From contig JAFUYT010000030.1 in assembly GCA_017470425.1 (NCBI GenBank), positions 1 through 46,333 on the forward strand: a stretch of 46,333 nucleotides of DNA. The letters are read 5' to 3'. Of this stretch, positions 23,346-31,770 are shown in pieces; position 1 is the stretch's first letter; each line of letters starts with the position of its first letter. The notes below the pieces were generated by a model. It made no database searches. It was not told the origin of the DNA and worked only from the letters and a program-made list of their open reading frames with translations. The translations under genes were made by a program, and so were the position numbers. The DNA comes from Bacteroidaceae bacterium (GTDB lineage Bacteria; Bacteroidota; Bacteroidia; Bacteroidales; Bacteroidaceae).

Positions 23346-25909
23346 TTCACATAGACTTTACGGCTGCCAACGATGTAGATGCCCTTGCGGAGCGTCTGCA
23401 CGCGCTGGCCGGCGAGGTTATAGATGACGGTGTCGGATGTAGCGGCAGCGCGCGGTGCAGCGATGGCATCGGGCGCAAACTCGGCGAAGGCGTCGCCCGT
23501 GACCTCACGCACGCTGTTGGGGCCATAGGCCGTCAGCGTGAAGTCATCGAAGGTGGCCCATATCTCGCCGTCGGGACGATGCAGGATGATGCCGATGGTC
23601 AGCGTGCCGTCGGTCACCTTCGTGGTGACCTCGTAGCGCTGGGCATTGCCGGGCAGTGCATCGGCCGCCTCCACGATCACGCTGCTGCCGTTCGCAAAGA
23701 CGAAGGCGGCATTCGCGGCGTTGGCGTAGGCCGTCACAGCCATCGTGTACGTGCCGTTGGGCAGATCGGTGAGGGTCTGCAGGACGCGGTAGCCGTTGGG
23801 GGCGCCATCCCAGAGGTTGAGGTAGTAGTACGATGCCTTCTCGGTATGATCCAGGAAGCGGGCCATCTCATAGACACCGTCCGACCAGCTGCCAGCCGTC
23901 TCGAAGGTGGCGATGGCGCCGTCCTTGGTCCAGCCGGTGAGGCCGTCCTCGAAGTCGGGGTTGGTGATATATACGGTGTAGTCCATCGGGTTGTCGTCCG
24001 AAGCCTCGCCGACAGGGATGCGGAGGGCATAGACGGCCTCCTCGATGCGCTGCTTGAGCGTGCGGATCTGGTCGTTGTTCTCGATGGCGGTCTCGGCGTT
24101 CGTGATGACATCGCTGACCTCGGCATAGAGCGCCTTGGCGGTGGCCACGGCCTCCTCGGCAGCCGATGTCTCGTACTCCGTGATGCACTTGCCGAGATAG
24201 TCGTTCAGCGTCATCAGCTCTTCAAAGAGCGCGAGCGACTGCTGGCCTTCCCAGATGATGGCGCCCAGGGCCTCGCGGATGGCCACCACCTCGTCGGTGC
24301 TGAGTTGATGTGCCTCCAGGGCGGGCTGTGCCACCTCGTCGATGTAGTTCTGCGCCTGCGTCTGATAGACCTGGAAGGTGAGCGTCGGGATCAGCTCGGC
24401 GTCGTTCGCAATCTCTGCTTCCAGCTCATTGTATGCCTTGATGTTGGCGTTCACGGCATTGAGTGCTTCGAGATAGGCATTGACGAAGGTCATCAGATGC
24501 TCGTCGAGGTCGGCCTCTTCGAGGGCCTTCAGTGCCGCGTTATAGGCCTCTATGAGTGCGGGCTGACAGCGGGCGCCGTCGAAGCTGGGAGCCTGCTCGA
24601 CGCTCTTCTCCACCCATGCCTGGTAGGCATCCTCGCCGGCGCCGTAGTACATCAGGCGCGCGTTGTCCATCGTGCTCCAGAACTGACCGTCGTGCTCGCT
24701 GTGGTAGCCGAGCTCGAGGGTGCCGTCGGTGACGAGCGTCACGACGGAGTAGTCCTGACCATATTTCCCTGCAGCCTGATCCACATAGCCCTTGACGACA
24801 GCCGTCTGCACGCCACCGGCGAAGATGTAGCCGCCCTCGGCATCGCTGTGCGCAGCGATGGTGACGCCATAGACGCCGTTGGGCAGGCCTTCTACCGTCT
24901 GCGAGATGTTGCCCTGTACGCCGGAGGCGTTCCAGATGTTCAGGTAGTTCGTGCCCGTGTAGGCCGTGCCATCGATCATGTCAGTCCATGTGCCGAGCTC
25001 AAACGTGGCGGCGCCCACGCCGTTCGTCCATCCCTCCAGGGAAGCGTCGAAGCCGGGGTTCTGGAGATAGCGGGTCATGTCGATGGGCGAGTCGGGGGTG
25101 ACGTTCTCCTCGTAGAACTTCGTGAAGAGCTGCATCAGGTCGGCGATGGCGGCCTCCAGCTCCTCGGTGGTGAGGGCGAGATTGGCGTAGGCCGCCTCGG
25201 CAGCCTCCAGATCGTCGATGCCCAGCTCACGTGCCTCCTCGATGAGGGCCTGCAGCTGCTGGGCGGTCTGATAGACCTCGCGCGCCTGAACGTAGGCGGC
25301 GTAGTCTTCCTCCGCGACGGCGGCCCACACGTTCTGCGGCAGCTTGCTGGCAGAGGCATAGACGACGCCCGTGCCAGTCTGCTCCAGGTTCTTGCCGTCG
25401 TAGTACTCGGGGTCGAACGTCAGGTAGTAGTCCGCGAAGTCACCTGAGTGAGAGACCTCGGCATTGGTCTCGGAGGCATAAAGGCGGAAGCTGTTGCCCT
25501 CCACCGGCTCCAGACAGAAGAAGTGGTCGGGCTTATCGACGGAGCCGTCGGTGTACCAGTGGTAGGCCGTTGCATCGGCAGCGTCGTAGTCGTTGGTGGT
25601 CAGGAAGGAGTAGTACCACGCGTTCTTCGAGGGCAGGAAGTTGCGGAGCTCATAGACCTCGCGGCCGTCGTCGTTCGTCTCGCCCGTAGTCTGGAAGATG
25701 ACGGGGATGCCCTCGGCGCCGAGCGTGGCGTGGGTGCCCCAGTCGTTGCCGTAGGTGTAGAAGAGGTTGGCCGACGTGTTCAGCAAATAGCATGTCTCGC
25801 CGTCCGCGACGGGAGCGGTGCCGCCCGTGTAGCGGGGTTCTTCGCGCTGGCTCATGGCAGCCGTGCTCGCCAGGAGCGTCAACGCGGTCAGGAAGATGGA
25901 TTTCTTCAT
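23342..25909 (-). CDS. Large secreted protein with two carbohydrate-binding-type domains, partner of GH53
   Basis: This 855-residue exported protein (signal peptide ending AMSQ) has an N-terminal beta-domain (about 28-195), a helical FIVAR-like linker (about 200-265), a jelly-roll domain opening IDMTRYLQNPGFDASLEGW, a long helical linker rich in Ala and Glu (about 440-640), and a second jelly-roll opening MDYTVYITNPDFEDGLTGW. The tail is IYNLAGQRV...RKGIYIVGSRKVYVK. Paired NPxFxxxxxGW jelly-rolls are typical of sugar-binding modules. No catalytic motif is visible. It overlaps the GH53 start, so a galactan-binding role is inferred rather than shown. Confidence 0.75.
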   Translation of the reverse strand: MKKSIFLTALTLLASTAAMSQREEPRYTGGTAPVADGETCYLLNTSANLFYTYGNDWGTHATLGAEGIPVIFQTTGETNDDGREVYELRNFLPSKNAWYYSFLTTNDYDAADATAYHWYTDGSVDKPDHFFCLEPVEGNSFRLYASETNAEVSHSGDFADYYLTFDPEYYDGKNLEQTGTGVVYASASKLPQNVWAAVAEEDYAAYVQAREVYQTAQQLQALIEEARELGIDDLEAAEAAYANLALTTEELEAAIADLMQLFTKFYEENVTPDSPIDMTRYLQNPGFDASLEGWTNGVGAATFELGTWTDMIDGTAYTGTNYLNIWNASGVQGNISQTVEGLPNGVYGVTIAAHSDAEGGYIFAGGVQTAVVKGYVDQAAGKYGQDYSVVTLVTDGTLELGYHSEHDGQFWSTMDNARLMYYGAGEDAYQAWVEKSVEQAPSFDGARCQPALIEAYNAALKALEEADLDEHLMTFVNAYLEALNAVNANIKAYNELEAEIANDAELIPTLTFQVYQTQAQNYIDEVAQPALEAHQLSTDEVVAIREALGAIIWEGQQSLALFEELMTLNDYLGKCITEYETSAAEEAVATAKALYAEVSDVITNAETAIENNDQIRTLKQRIEEAVYALRIPVGEASDDNPMDYTVYITNPDFEDGLTGWTKDGAIATFETAGSWSDGVYEMARFLDHTEKASYYYLNLWDGAPNGYRVLQTLTDLPNGTYTMAVTAYANAANAAFVFANGSSVIVEAADALPGNAQRYEVTTKVTDGTLTIGIILHRPDGEIWATFDDFTLTAYGPNSVREVTGDAFAEFAPDAIAAPRAAATSDTVIYNLAGQRVQTLRKGIYIVGSRKVYVK

Positions 25910-25973
25910 AGAATAGATAGAATATGATATGTAGTTAGTTGTTTACGCGCATGAGATGCGTCCGTTTGCGCTG

Positions 25974-25981
25974 CAAAGGTA
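25974..25981 (-). promoter_or_regulatory. -7 box of the galactan operon
   Basis: TACCTTTG followed by CAGCG on the minus strand, 65 bp upstream of the ATG at 25909. The same CAGCG follows the kinase box at 10044. No clear -33 box. Confidence 0.55.
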
Positions 25982-26077
25982 CGAAATTTCTCGGACAAGA
26001 AGCCATCGTGGCGGCTCTTTTTTCGGCCTGCGGAAAGAAAAAAAGCTTACAGGAAGCAATATTTGAGAAGATTTTGC

Positions 26078-26085
26078 TATCTTTG
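26078..26085 (+). promoter_or_regulatory. -7 box of the GNAT-like gene
   Basis: TATCTTTG followed by CGCC, 40 bp before the ATG at 26125. A TTTG at 26062-26065 is too close to be a standard -33 box. Confidence 0.5.
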
Positions 26086-26124
26086 CGCCAAATATCTTAA
26101 GAACTGACTACACAAGAGACTTCA

Positions 26125-27252
26125 ATGAGCTGTATCGTACGCCCCATCACCACGGAACGGGAGATGCTGGACTTCATCCATGTCACGGACACCATCTACG
26201 AGGGCTGTCCGCAGTATGTCCCCGACCTGCAGGCCGACATCCGGGAGTTCTTCGACCCGAAGGCCAACGCCGGTCTGGCCTTCTCCGAGGTCAAGGGCTT
26301 CGTGGCCTATCGCGACGGCGAACCCGTGGGCCGCATCGCGGGCATCATCAACCACCGCGCCAACGAGAAATGGCAGACGGCTGCCGCACGCTTCTCCTGG
26401 ATCGAGTTCATCGACGACATCGACGTGGCCCGCGCGCTGCTCGACGCCGTGGCGGAGTGGGGCCGCGAGAAGGGGATGCAGATGCTGCAGGGGCCGATGG
26501 GCATCACCGACTTCGACAAGGAGGGGATGCTCGTGGAGGACTTCCACCTCACCGGCACGATGAACACGATCTACAACCACGAGTACTACCCCCGCCATCT
26601 GGAGGCCCTGGGGTTCACGAAGGAGGCGGACTGGGTGCAGATCCGCGTGCAGATTCCCAAGACGGTGCCTGAGCGCTATGCCCGCGTGGCGCAGTACATC
26701 AGCCGGCACAAGAAGCTGCGCGTCGTCAAGCTGACCGATGCCGACATCAAGCATGGCTACGGCCACAAGATCTTCGACCTGCTGAACCAGGCCTACGCGC
26801 CGCTCTTCGGTTTCTCGGAGCTCTCGCCGGAGCAGGTGGATGCGTTCATCACGAAGTATCTCGGACTGATCGACAAGCAGCTCATCCCCGTCATCCTCAA
26901 CGAACAGGACGAGGTGGTGGCCGTCGCCATCACGATGGGCTGTATGTCGCGCGCCATGCAAAAGGCGAAGGGCCGTCTGTGGCCCTTCGGATGGTGGCAC
27001 CTGCTGAAGGCGCTGCGCTGGCGGCACGAGCCGAGCGTGGAGATGCTCCTCATCGGCGTGCGCCCCGACTACCAGGGCATGGGCGTGAACGCCCTCATCT
27101 TCAACGACCTCATCCCCATCTACAACCGCTATGGCTTCGTGTGGGGCGAGACGGGTCCGCAGCTCGAGTACAACTCGAAGGAGCTCACGCAGTGGAACCC
27201 CATAAACCCGGAGTTCGTGAAGCGGCGCCGCTGCTACATGAAGGCTCTGTAA
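26125..27252 (+). CDS. GNAT-like N-acetyltransferase family protein
   Basis: This 375-residue cytoplasmic protein begins CIVRPITTEREMLDFI and contains VGRIAGIINHRAN (about 71-83), LQGPMGITDFDKEGMLVE (about 118-135), and near the end LIGVRPDYQGMGVNALIF, which matches the acetyl-CoA binding motif A (R/Q-x-x-G-x-G/A) of GNAT folds. Bacteroidetes encode one such protein of this length widely, but the acceptor is unknown. It is transcribed alone and ends in a strong hairpin. The start follows the -7 box by 40 bp and no upstream ATG is better. Confidence 0.7.
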   Translation: MSCIVRPITTEREMLDFIHVTDTIYEGCPQYVPDLQADIREFFDPKANAGLAFSEVKGFVAYRDGEPVGRIAGIINHRANEKWQTAAARFSWIEFIDDIDVARALLDAVAEWGREKGMQMLQGPMGITDFDKEGMLVEDFHLTGTMNTIYNHEYYPRHLEALGFTKEADWVQIRVQIPKTVPERYARVAQYISRHKKLRVVKLTDADIKHGYGHKIFDLLNQAYAPLFGFSELSPEQVDAFITKYLGLIDKQLIPVILNEQDEVVAVAITMGCMSRAMQKAKGRLWPFGWWHLLKALRWRHEPSVEMLLIGVRPDYQGMGVNALIFNDLIPIYNRYGFVWGETGPQLEYNSKELTQWNPINPEFVKRRRCYMKAL

Positions 27253-27270
27253 GCAAGCTCCCCCCTATAC

Positions 27271-27323
27271 ACACTTCACCCCAGTGCCACGGGTCCATAG
27301 CCCGCCACACTGGGGTGAAGTGT
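27271..27323. terminator. Strong bidirectional terminator between convergent genes
   Basis: A perfect 16-bp stem ACACTTCACCCCAGTG/CACTGGGGTGAAGTGT (27271-27286 with 27308-27323) carries a smaller GGG/CCC hairpin in its loop. It serves the convergent acetyltransferase and GH51 genes. Confidence 0.8.
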
Positions 27324-27336
27324 TTCTTGAGGATGC

Positions 27337-29346
27337 TTACAGTGCGTACTCCAGCATCACGAAGCTGTAGGGCTCCACGGTCATCGTGAAGCGCTTCTGC
27401 GCCGCGATGGTCTCGGTCTTCGGGGCGATGGGCTGCGCCTCGAAGTTGTTCTCCGCATCGGGAGCACCGGCGAGGACGGTCTTCGTGGCCTGCTTCTTCA
27501 CGCCGAAGCGGCTGAGGTCGATGGTGGCTTTCTTCGCCTGGTCACCGGCGTTGCAGAGCTTCACGTAGAGACGGCGCGTCTTCGCGTTGAGGACCACCGA
27601 CTGGCCGTAGTGGCTGTCGGCCACGGGCTGCACCGTGCCGGCGGCATCACCCTGGAAGCGGACGCAGTCGCCGTAGTAGTACTGTCCGGCGGACTGGCCG
27701 AACAGCTGCTGGATGTAGTAGCTGCACGTCAGGATGGGACGCTCATTGTCGAAGTAGATCAGGTCGGGGTTCCAGTTCGTGGCTCCCTTTCGGGCGAAGA
27801 GGGGTGCGTAGCTGGTCATGCTGACGACGTCGCCGTTGCGCTCCACATGCAGCAGATAGAGTCCCTCGGCCAGCGCATCGATGAGCTTCTTGTCCTTGGC
27901 GGCGTACTCGCCGAGATAGACCTTTGTCTTGCGGTCGCGCGGGTAGTTGTCGTACTGGCGGCTGCTGAGGAAGTAGCGGTTGGGCTCGTAGTAGTGCTCG
28001 TCGATGATGGGCAGCCCGATCTTCTCGGCCACCTTCCAGCCGTTCTCGTAGTCGGGGTTACCGGCGTGGGAGCCGGGGCCGGCGGTGCCCACGATGATGA
28101 TCTCGGGGTGTGCCTTCATCACGCGCTCGTACATATACTGGAAACGCTCCTCGAACTCGGGCGAGATGCGCTCCTCGTTGCCGATGCCGAGGTACTTCAG
28201 GTTGAAGGGCTTGGGGTGTCCCTGTGCGGCGCGCAGGCGGGCCCACTCCGAGGTGGCGGGGTCTCCGTTGGCCCACTCGATCAGGTCGATGGCGTCGGCC
28301 ACCCACTCATCCATCTCGCTCATCGGCACGGCATCCTGCGCCTGGTCCTTCATGCCCCAGCCGCCGTTGGCTCCCTGGCAGCTGACGCCGCAGGGCAGGA
28401 TGGGCAGGGGTTCCATGCCGAGGTCCTCGCAGAACTGGAAGTACTCATAGTAGCCGAGGCCCATCGACTGGTGGTAGCCCCAGGCGTTCTTCAGCTGACG
28501 GCGCTGCTCCTTCGGACCGATGGTGGTCTTCCAGCGGTAGGTGTTCCAGAAGCCGTCGCCACCGCCGTGCACGACGCAGCCGCCGGGGAAGCGCATGAAC
28601 TTCGGGTGCAGGCCCTCGAGCGCCTCGGCCAGATCCTTGCGCAGGCCGTGACCCTTATAGGTGTCGGCGGGCATGAGGGAGACCATATCCACGTCCAGCT
28701 CGCCCTTCGTCAGCACGAGCAGCTGCAGCTGTGCGCGCTCGGCATCCTCAGAGGGCGTGAGCGCGATCTGGTACTTCTGCCAGTCGGCAGTGCCCACGGC
28801 CACGGTGCCTTCAGCCAGCACCTTGGCGGCCTTGCCGCGGCCCTGCGGCACGCTCAGCACCACGCGCACGGCCTTGGCATCGCCGCCGGCGTTGCGCAGG
28901 AAGGCGGAGAAGTGGTACTGTGCGCCGCCCTTCACGCGGATGCCGTCGAAGCCGTCGTTGGAGAGGCCTACGCCCGTCCAGCCGTCGAAGTCATAGTAGT
29001 GTCCCACGCGCTCTACGTGCAGGCGCATGTATGTCGGGTTGTTCTCGTGGATGGAAGCGTCCATGCGCGGCTCCATATAGCCCAGCGAATGGCCGGGGCG
29101 CACGAAGCGCCATGCCGTGGCGGGGCCCCAGCCGTCGCGCTCTGTGGGGTTGAACTCGAAGGAACCGTTCTGCACCAGCTCCGCATAGAGGCCGCCGTCG
29201 GCAGCGCTACTGATGTCCTCGAAGAAGATGCCGAGGAGTTCGTCACTAATCGCCTTGCCGCCCTTGGGCGCTTTCATAGGCTTCTGGGCGCTCACGCCCA
29301 GGGAGACTGCCAACAGGGCAGTACCGAGGATTGCTCGTGTGTTCAT
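27337..29346 (-). CDS. GH51 alpha-L-arabinofuranosidase
   Basis: This 669-residue secreted enzyme releases arabinose from arabinan and arabinoxylan. The signal peptide ends GVSAQ. A CBM4-like beta-sandwich (about 110-230) precedes the GH51 TIM barrel: KFMRFPGGCVVHGG, YLGIGNEE with acid/base E391, DEHYYEPNRYF, and VYLGEYAA with nucleophile E480. A C-terminal beta-sandwich ends TMTVEPYSFVMLEYAL, and no sorting tail is present. Length is normal for the extended Bacteroidetes form. It shares the leftward strand with the DUF4831 gene, 16 bp upstream, and may be co-transcribed. Confidence 0.93.
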   Translation of the reverse strand: MNTRAILGTALLAVSLGVSAQKPMKAPKGGKAISDELLGIFFEDISSAADGGLYAELVQNGSFEFNPTERDGWGPATAWRFVRPGHSLGYMEPRMDASIHENNPTYMRLHVERVGHYYDFDGWTGVGLSNDGFDGIRVKGGAQYHFSAFLRNAGGDAKAVRVVLSVPQGRGKAAKVLAEGTVAVGTADWQKYQIALTPSEDAERAQLQLLVLTKGELDVDMVSLMPADTYKGHGLRKDLAEALEGLHPKFMRFPGGCVVHGGGDGFWNTYRWKTTIGPKEQRRQLKNAWGYHQSMGLGYYEYFQFCEDLGMEPLPILPCGVSCQGANGGWGMKDQAQDAVPMSEMDEWVADAIDLIEWANGDPATSEWARLRAAQGHPKPFNLKYLGIGNEERISPEFEERFQYMYERVMKAHPEIIIVGTAGPGSHAGNPDYENGWKVAEKIGLPIIDEHYYEPNRYFLSSRQYDNYPRDRKTKVYLGEYAAKDKKLIDALAEGLYLLHVERNGDVVSMTSYAPLFARKGATNWNPDLIYFDNERPILTCSYYIQQLFGQSAGQYYYGDCVRFQGDAAGTVQPVADSHYGQSVVLNAKTRRLYVKLCNAGDQAKKATIDLSRFGVKKQATKTVLAGAPDAENNFEAQPIAPKTETIAAQKRFTMTVEPYSFVMLEYAL

Positions 29347-29362
29347 ATCTGCTTGTGGTTGA

Positions 29363-30439
29363 TTATTCGATGGTCTTCACGCTGCCCGTGTGCTGGTACA
29401 GGGCGACACGCGTTTCGAGTTTCTTGTTGAAGAGGGCATCCGAGAGGACCTCCGTGGTGCCGAGCTGTGCGATGGGCAGTTCGGTGGTGAGGAGGGTCTG
29501 CGAGGCGGTGCTGATGGTCACCTGCGCGCGCCGCGGCTGGTTGACATAGACGCCCTGCTCCAGCTTCGCCTTCTTCTTGGCGACGTCGGGGTCGTTGACG
29601 GCCGGGGGCAGGCTGCCCAGCGGCTTCACGGTGATCCAGATGGGTTCGCCGCTGAGGTCGTCGATGGCCACGAGACCGAGGCGACGGGAGAAGCGGCAGA
29701 GGAGCTGCCGCGTGCCGCCCTCCTCGATGGTGGCCGAGGGCTCGTAGTCGAAGCTCACCACCTCCGTGCTCGTCAGCGTCTGCCCCTTGAAGAGGGACTC
29801 CAGGGCGGCGGACTGCTGGTCGAGGTTGTCGAGCATCAGCTTGAGCTGTGCGCCGTCCTTCGGCGTGTTGTCGGCCTCGCCGCGGACGAGGGCGTTGCGG
29901 CTGTCGCGGATGTCATAGATCTCCTCGGCCGTGAGCTGTGCCATCTTGGCCGTGCTGCCCGCCGAGAGGATGTCGTGGGTCATGTAGTCGCGGCCGTTCA
30001 GGGCCTTCGGCGCCGGCACGCGCTGCGGCAGCGCCGGAGCAGGCTCGGGCGAGACCTCGGCGTTGATGCCGATGAGCAGGCCGTCGTCGGTGAGGCTCAC
30101 CAGAGGGGCCGATGTCTTGGCGCGCAGCTTGATGGAATAGGCCTTGGTGGAGTCGGGAACGCCGTAGGGCATCAGCGACAGGCTCTTCAGCGTCCACTGC
30201 GTAGATTCTACGGTGGGAACATCCTTCAGGCGCAGGTAGCGGTCGGCATAGGCGGCGAACTCGCCGGGCTTCGTGACCGCCTTCTCCGCCGTGAGCACCA
30301 CCTCGAAGACGGTCTTCGGGAGGAAGTAGTTGACGCCCTCGAGCGTCACACCCGGCTGGAAGCGCTCAATCTCCGTCTGCGCGGCCACGGGTAGTGCCGC
30401 CAGCGCGAGAGCGCAAGTATATAATAGCTTTCGTTTCAT
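29363..30439 (-). CDS. DUF4831 family secreted protein
   Basis: This 358-residue protein has a signal peptide (MKRKLLYTCALALAALPVAAQ) and a mature part with alternating beta-strands. The patterns GVNYFLPKTVFEVVL (about 37-51), ISL-free YAADRYL-like block YADRYLRL and the helix-rich TAEEIYDIRDSRNALVRGEA are those of DUF4831, an uncharacterised Bacteroidetes periplasmic family. The ATG at 30439 is chosen because the upstream ATG at 30457 lies within a heptamer array. It lies directly downstream of adk, and the repeat fills its translation-initiation region. The function is unknown. Confidence 0.75.
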   Translation of the reverse strand: MKRKLLYTCALALAALPVAAQTEIERFQPGVTLEGVNYFLPKTVFEVVLTAEKAVTKPGEFAAYADRYLRLKDVPTVESTQWTLKSLSLMPYGVPDSTKAYSIKLRAKTSAPLVSLTDDGLLIGINAEVSPEPAPALPQRVPAPKALNGRDYMTHDILSAGSTAKMAQLTAEEIYDIRDSRNALVRGEADNTPKDGAQLKLMLDNLDQQSAALESLFKGQTLTSTEVVSFDYEPSATIEEGGTRQLLCRFSRRLGLVAIDDLSGEPIWITVKPLGSLPPAVNDPDVAKKKAKLEQGVYVNQPRRAQVTISTASQTLLTTELPIAQLGTTEVLSDALFNKKLETRVALYQHTGSVKTIE

Positions 30440-30446
30440 ATTACTG

Positions 30447-30474
30447 TCAACTATCAACTGTCAACTATCAACTC
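30447..30474. repeat. Heptamer array at the adk stop and DUF4831 leader
   Basis: Four TCAACT(A/G/C) units. On the minus strand they begin in the adk stop codon (TGA at 30470-30468) and end 7 bp before the DUF4831 ATG, so unit number would change the spacing in the ribosome-loading region. Confidence 0.9.
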
Positions 30475-31061
30475 TCTACTCCCCCATTCTCCTTCTCTAT
30501 CTCCTGGAAGATGGCTTCGAGCATCCCTTCCTTCGTCTTGCAGACACCCCAGTCGAAGGTGTGGCGGATGCCCTCGGCGGCGAACCACTTGGAGAGGGGC
30601 TCCGTCTGGCTGTGATAGACGGCGAAGCGCTTGCGGATGGTCTCTTCGTTGTCGTCGGCGCGCCCCTCGATCTGCGCACGGCGCAGCAGACGCTCCATGA
30701 GCACGTCCTCGCCCACGATGAGCTCAATCATCATGCCCAGGTCGTGGCCGCGCTCGGCCAGCATACGCTTCAGCGCCTCGGCCTGCGCGATGGTGCGGGG
30801 GAAGCCGTCGAAGATGACGCCCTTGCCCGTGGGGTGGCTGTCGTACTGCAGCGCCAGGATGTCGATCATCAGCTGGTCGGGGATGAGCTGTCCGTTGTCG
30901 ATGTACCCCTGCGCAATCTTGCCCAGTTCGGTTCCATTCTTGATTTCCGCACGAAGCACATCGCCCGTGGAGATGTGGCCCATGCCATAGCGGTTCTTGA
31001 TCTCTTCGCTATACGTGCCTTTGCCGGAGCCCGGCGCACCAAAGATAATAATATTCTTCAT
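30468..31061 (-). CDS. adk: Adenylate kinase
   Basis: This 197-residue cytoplasmic enzyme interconverts ATP + AMP and 2 ADP. Starting from the ATG at 31061 it begins IIIFGAPGSGKGTYSE (Walker A), then ISTGDVLRAEIKNG (AMP binding), GVIFDGFPRT and RADDNEETIRKRF. It has the short LID without zinc cysteines, as in other Bacteroidetes adenylate kinases. The ATG at 31103 would add 14 poorly conserved residues and is not preferred. The final codons run into the heptamer array and the stop TGA is formed by it. It follows hpt in the same operon, which fits a shared role in purine nucleotide supply. Confidence 0.95.
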   Translation of the reverse strand: MKNIIIFGAPGSGKGTYSEEIKNRYGMGHISTGDVLRAEIKNGTELGKIAQGYIDNGQLIPDQLMIDILALQYDSHPTGKGVIFDGFPRTIAQAEALKRMLAERGHDLGMMIELIVGEDVLMERLLRRAQIEGRADDNEETIRKRFAVYHSQTEPLSKWFAAEGIRHTFDWGVCKTKEGMLEAIFQEIEKENGGVES

Positions 31062-31112
31062 TGATTTATAGTTTTTTCGATATTTCGACATTTCGGCGCT
31101 CATTGTCCATTG

Positions 31113-31652
31113 TCAATTTTCCACTAACGTATAAATATCCCTCGTATTCCGCCCGAAGCCGTCATAGTCGAGGCCGTAGCCGACGATGAAGTCGTTGGGG
31201 ATCTCCATGCAGCAGTAGTCGATGGGCACCTTCACCTTCAGCGCATCGGGCTTCACGAGCAGCGCGCACACACGGATGCTCGCGGGGTTGTGCTTCTCGA
31301 GCGTCTCGATCATGTGGGCCATCGTGAGCCCCGAGTCGATGATGTCCTCCACGATGACCACATGGCGGCCGGTGATGTCCTTCGCCAGACCGATGACCTC
31401 GCGGATGGTGCCCGTCGTCTGCGTCCCCTGGTAGCTGGCGAGCTTGATGAAGCTCACCTCGCAGGGCAGCGTCACCTCGCGCAGCAGGTCGGCGGCAAAC
31501 ATGAAAGCGCCATTCAGCACCGGCAGGAACAGCGGTTCCTCACCGGCCAGGTCGCGGTTGATTTCTGCGGCCACGCGCCGCACCTCTTCTTGCAGCTTCG
31601 CCTCAGGGATGCTGACGGCAAAGGTCTTGTCTTTCACTTGCAGGAGACTCAT
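31113..31652 (-). CDS. hpt: Hypoxanthine phosphoribosyltransferase
   Basis: This 179-residue cytoplasmic purine-salvage enzyme converts hypoxanthine or guanine with PRPP to IMP or GMP. The PRPP motif HVVIVEDIIDSGLTM (about 97-111) and the flexible-loop segment SYQGTQTTG (about 73-81) are complete, as is the C-terminal YGLDYDGFGRN. The start ATG at 31652 has a -7 box TACTTTTG (31702-31695) about 45 bp upstream. A short pair of 7-bp repeats (TGACAAT/GGACAAT, about 31103-31125) lies between it and adk. The two genes form a nucleotide-metabolism operon. Confidence 0.95.
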   Translation of the reverse strand: MSLLQVKDKTFAVSIPEAKLQEEVRRVAAEINRDLAGEEPLFLPVLNGAFMFAADLLREVTLPCEVSFIKLASYQGTQTTGTIREVIGLAKDITGRHVVIVEDIIDSGLTMAHMIETLEKHNPASIRVCALLVKPDALKVKVPIDYCCMEIPNDFIVGYGLDYDGFGRNTRDIYTLVEN

Positions 31653-31694
31653 AGTCAGAGAACGTTTTTAAGGGAACTTACAACATTTCAGCCG

Positions 31695-31702
31695 CAAAAG
31701 TA
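31695..31702 (-). promoter_or_regulatory. -7 box of the hpt-adk operon
   Basis: TACTTTTG, a TAnnTTTG match, on the minus strand followed by CGGC. No clear TTTG at the -33 distance. Confidence 0.5.
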
Positions 31703-31712
31703 GTCAAATTAT

Positions 31713-31743
31713 TTTGTTTTTCATCTTCCTTGCCGTATTTTTG
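31713..31743 (+). promoter_or_regulatory. Promoter of nnrDE
   Basis: TTTG (31713-31716), 19 bp, TATTTTTG (31736-31743), 28 bp before the ATG at 31771. Divergent from hpt. Confidence 0.75.
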
Positions 31744-31770
31744 CAGCAAAATTCGAAAAAAAGTCATCCT

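Noticed and set aside
23579-25447. 622-residue plus-strand open frame opposite the galactan-binding gene
   Set aside because: Shadow frame; the minus strand has a signal peptide, domains, tail and promoter.
27610-29430. 606-residue plus-strand open frame opposite the GH51 gene
   Set aside because: Shadow frame; GH51 catalytic motifs lie on the minus strand.
31714-31770. Earlier nnrDE start at 31714
   Set aside because: It lies inside the promoter, and the family N-terminus begins at 31771.
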